From Paenibacillus sp. AN1007 (GTDB lineage: Bacteria; Bacillota; Bacilli; Paenibacillales; Paenibacillaceae), in the NCBI RefSeq assembly GCF_040702995.1, contig NZ_CP159992.1, positions 6,291,001-6,355,000 on the forward strand: a stretch of 64,000 nucleotides of DNA. Direction: 5' to 3'. The first letter of the stretch is position 1, and every line of letters starts with the position of its first letter. The notes below the pieces were generated by a model. That model saw nothing but the letters and a program-made list of their open reading frames with translations. It was not told the origin of the DNA and did no database searches. The translations under genes and the position numbers were made by a program. This document shows, one piece after another, positions 62,077 through 64,000 of the stretch.

Positions 62077-62472
62077 GTGAAAACTTTAAATTTAACGATC
62101 CAACGGCAAGCGGTATATGATGTCGTACGTAATTCAGAAGATCACCCGACAGCTGCCGAAGTCATGAATCGGCTGGTAGAACAGGGATATAACCTGGCAT
62201 ACGGCACCGTATATAATTCTCTTCGGTACTTAACAGACAAAGAGCTGATTCGGGAGCTTAAGCTCGGTGAAACAGCGAGTCGATATGATGCGAGAATGGA
62301 TGATCACCAGCACATTATGTGTGAGGTATGCGGCAAAGTGGATGAGGTGATGACAGAAGTCCCTCCACAGTGGATGAAGCAGGTAGCAGCAGAAACGGGT
62401 TATGCAATTGATCATGCTCATGTGGTATTTGGAGGTGTCTGCGGGGAATGCAAAAACAAACGGATCAAGTAA
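62077..62472 (+). CDS. perR: Fur family peroxide regulator PerR
   Basis: 131-aa dimeric metal-dependent repressor of peroxide-defence genes. Winged helix about 1-75 (YGTVYNSLRYLTDKELIREL); metal site His/Asp residues in YDARMDDHQHIMCEVCGKVD; structural zinc CxxC pairs CEVC and CGEC. The His-x-His (HQH) and neighbouring Asp residues fit PerR rather than Fur. Start is GTG 62077 with AAGGAG nine bases upstream. It overlaps the next gene by 25 bases. Three PerR-type boxes in the window (dps, own gene, catalase) support the assignment. Confidence 0.88.
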   Translation: MKTLNLTIQRQAVYDVVRNSEDHPTAAEVMNRLVEQGYNLAYGTVYNSLRYLTDKELIRELKLGETASRYDARMDDHQHIMCEVCGKVDEVMTEVPPQWMKQVAAETGYAIDHAHVVFGGVCGECKNKRIK

Positions 62473-63263
62473 AAGTGAAATGGTCAGGGCGGCGTTTACC
62501 TCTTCGGGTTAAACCTGCTCTGGCAGACTCCATGACTGAACCGCCTCTGGTGGATAACTGCCCGATTACGAGACGTGTCATTCTGATCAGCCCGATGCCG
62601 GGACAAGTGCATGAACTGGTAAAGGCTTTGACAGATAGCTGTTTTGACGTACTTGTGTTTCATCGCTGGGAACCGGATCTCCATGAGCGCCTTGTTTTTG
62701 ATCTGCTGATCTATGATCTCTCGGTTGCGGGAACGATCGATGCGTTTACGGGAATCCACAGTCGGTTGAACCGCGAGGCCGAGCACACGACCCCTTGTCT
62801 CTACCTGGTGGGAGAGAAAATGATTGGCAGTGCAAGCGGACCGATGCTTCAGGAGGAGCTGCTGGTGTGGCCTGCGCGCCCGCAGGAGGCGCTTTACCGG
62901 GTACAGCGCATGATCGGCAGCAGCCCGGTAATGCCCAAGCGGGCTTTTTTACCTGAAGAAGGACAGCGAATCGGATTCAAAGACTTGGTGCTGGATCGGG
63001 AACGCATGAGTGTACAGCGTGATCAGGATCGAATTCACCTGACCAAGACGGAGTATGATCTGCTGCTTAAGCTGATTGATGCCAAAGGTGCAGTTATCTC
63101 GCGTGAAGAGATGCTGAGTGATATCTGGGAGACGGATTTTACAGGCGGCAGCAATGTGGTGGATGTTCATATCAAAAGCTTGCGCAAAAAATTGGGCGAT
63201 AATGCTTCGTCCCCTCAGTATATCGTAACGGTAAGAGGCGTAGGCTACCGGTTGGCGGATTAA
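62448..63263 (+). CDS. OmpR-type winged-helix regulator with degenerate receiver domain
   Basis: 271-aa DNA-binding protein. Residues about 40-155 have the fold pattern of a receiver (RVILISPMPGQVHELVKALT; LIYDLSVAGT keeps an Asp) but the acidic pair after strand 1 is gone and the conserved Lys is replaced (LVWPARPQE). The C-terminal trans_reg_C domain is intact: IHLTKTEYDLLLKLIDAKGA, VISREEMLSDIWE, NVVDVHIKSLRKKLGD, VRGVGYRL. No histidine kinase is adjacent. It overlaps perR by 25 bases, so it is co-translated and may act in the same stress response without phosphorylation. Confidence 0.88.
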   Translation: MQKQTDQVKVKWSGRRLPLRVKPALADSMTEPPLVDNCPITRRVILISPMPGQVHELVKALTDSCFDVLVFHRWEPDLHERLVFDLLIYDLSVAGTIDAFTGIHSRLNREAEHTTPCLYLVGEKMIGSASGPMLQEELLVWPARPQEALYRVQRMIGSSPVMPKRAFLPEEGQRIGFKDLVLDRERMSVQRDQDRIHLTKTEYDLLLKLIDAKGAVISREEMLSDIWETDFTGGSNVVDVHIKSLRKKLGDNASSPQYIVTVRGVGYRLAD

Positions 63264-63267
63264 TTTT

Positions 63268-63624
63268 ATGCGAAAAATAGTGGTCAATGGAAGCACCTAT
63301 TGGTGGAGTTATAGAACGGTCAGAGACGTTTACTGCAGGTCCAAACTGACGTTCATTACGGAAAAGAAGGACATGAGATATATCATTGTATTTGGAACCC
63401 GGGATACACCGATTTCCGGCAGTCCTTTGAATGAAGGATTACGGATGAAAAAAGAGGATGTAACACATGCTGTGAATTTTAACCAGCCCAGATATGTGGC
63501 CGAAGTGCTGAAGTCCGTACTTGAGATGCAGTTCGATACAAGTAGGAAGAACGTGCTGGAGCTGAATGGCAATGAGTTATTAACACGTATGGGGTATGAG
63601 GATCTTACAGGGCTAATGATCTAG
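63268..63624 (+). CDS. Conserved hypothetical protein
   Basis: 118-aa protein starting 4 bases after the OmpR-type gene. It contains YWWSYRTVRDVYCR, then a strand-rich part (RYIIVFGTRDTPI) and MKKEDVTHAVNFNQPRYVAE. No signal peptide, no membrane helix, no known motif. The ribosome site is weak, so translation may depend on coupling with the gene upstream. Third member of the perR unit; function not known. Confidence 0.65.
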   Translation: MRKIVVNGSTYWWSYRTVRDVYCRSKLTFITEKKDMRYIIVFGTRDTPISGSPLNEGLRMKKEDVTHAVNFNQPRYVAEVLKSVLEMQFDTSRKNVLELNGNELLTRMGYEDLTGLMI

Positions 63625-63668
63625 GTACATGACTGTAAACGGTAAAAAACAATTGAGGAGCATTCACC

Positions 63669-63722
63669 ATGGTGCTGCTGATTATGCCCATTCAGGATGA
63701 AATATGGCGTAGACCGTTATGA
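63669..63722 (+). CDS. Candidate 17-residue microprotein or leader peptide
   Basis: ATG 63669 to TGA 63722 encodes MVLLIMPIQDEIWRRPL. GAGGAG (63655-63660) lies eight bases before the ATG. The final codons run into the terminator hairpin at 63707. It could be an attenuator-type leader or a small hydrophobic peptide; conservation would decide. Confidence 0.4.
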   Translation: MVLLIMPIQDEIWRRPL

Positions 63723-63740
63723 AGCGGTCTGCGCTTTTTT
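63707..63740 (+). terminator. Intrinsic terminator of the perR unit
   Basis: GCGTAGACCG (63707-63716) pairs with CGGTCTGCGC (63725-63734) with one mismatch; six T residues follow. Confidence 0.85.
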
Positions 63741-63857
63741 TGTGATTTCCGGTGTCATATGAAACGTGTTTCGCATCCTTCATATATCATTCATTTTAGG
63801 TATATTAACCTCATCCTAATCTCATGTGAACCTCATGCAGCGAAGGGATGGGACATG

Positions 63858-63890
63858 TTAGAATCATTTTAACAGTTAGATCAAGTCTAA
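63858..63890 (+). promoter_or_regulatory. Tandem PerR-type boxes in the catalase promoter
   Basis: TTAGAAT-C-ATTTTAA (63858-63872) agrees at 12 of 14 defined positions with the PerR consensus TTATAATNATTATAA; TTAGATC-A-AGTCTAA (63876-63890) matches the dps site. The centres are 18 bp apart. They precede the gene starting at 63972. Confidence 0.75.
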
Positions 63891-63971
63891 ATGTATATTT
63901 CGGCAAACGACGAATATGATTGGAATTAGATAGATACAGCAGACATGATACCCATTCTAGAGGAGGACGAC

Positions 63972-64000
63972 ATGATGACAGATCGTTTGACAACCAACCA
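63972..64000 (+). CDS. katA: Start of a probable catalase gene (cut by window end)
   Basis: GAGGAGGACGAC gives a strong ribosome site before two ATG codons (63972, 63975). The nine codons visible read MMTDRLTTNQ as far as they can be read, which matches the N-terminus of Bacillales heme catalases (LTT-N-GAPVGDNQNS would follow). Two PerR-type boxes upstream support the call. Only this short segment can be seen, so the assignment rests partly on context. Confidence 0.6.

Noticed and set aside
1..64000. Insertion sequence, prophage, CRISPR array, rRNA or tRNA genes
   Set aside because: No transposase, integrase, regular spacer repeats or RNA-gene signatures were seen on either strand.

Overview
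This window looks like chromosomal DNA of a Paenibacillus-type Firmicute (Bacillales). The evidence is strong GGAGG-type ribosome binding sites, frequent TTG and GTG starts, an S-layer-homology (SLH) surface protein, a GTG-started PerR, a bacterial nitric oxide synthase, and many stand-alone operons closed by U-tailed hairpins. I see no rRNA, tRNA, CRISPR array, insertion sequence or prophage. The taxonomic call is inference from gene content and style.

Layout. 0-5.5 kb: a lipid kinase, a GNAT acetyltransferase facing a frameshifted MocR-type regulator, a structured leader RNA and a BcrC-like PAP2 phosphatase. 4.8-9.1 kb: a TetR/MMPL-exporter divergent pair and a lone nucleoside hydrolase. 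9.2-14.1 kb: a chemotaxis receptor, a Met/His-rich DUF3105 membrane protein with two concentric-type operators, a zinc-ribbon membrane protein and a small conserved protein. 14.3-21.4 kb: a probable purine-nucleoside salvage cluster (polyamine-type ABC importer, nucleoside hydrolase, adenine deaminase). 21.4-27.6 kb: SMI1/KNR4 protein, HAD hydrolase, Dps, nitric oxide synthase, NUDIX, MFS. 28.1-32.5 kb: a two-gene surface system, a secreted seven-repeat propeller protein ending in a dockerin followed by a two-cohesin SLH-anchored scaffoldin. 32.9-36.8 kb: a potABCD operon. 37.4-49.5 kb: small regulatory and metabolic units (AraC/quinone reductase, CDF exporter, LigB-type dioxygenase with esterase, SDR, PadR-DUF1700-DUF4097, FAD-Rieske oxidoreductase). 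49.9-54.8 kb: GH3 glycosidase and a second chemotaxis receptor. 54.8-57.4 kb: nrdDG with candidate Fnr and NrdR sites. 57.7-64 kb: a degenerate hybrid histidine kinase, aldo/keto reductase, diguanylate cyclase, and a perR-led unit that runs up to the first codons of a catalase gene at the window edge.

How parts work together. Three loci (dps, perR, catalase) carry near-identical 15-bp PerR-type boxes, so this window holds much of a peroxide regulon. Two separate PotABCD-like importers are present; one is embedded among purine salvage enzymes and probably carries a nucleoside or base. The cohesin/dockerin pair is the most striking system: it has the adhesion logic of a cellulosome but no catalytic subunit next to it. 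A hairpin-forming intergenic repeat occurs twice, 21 kb apart.
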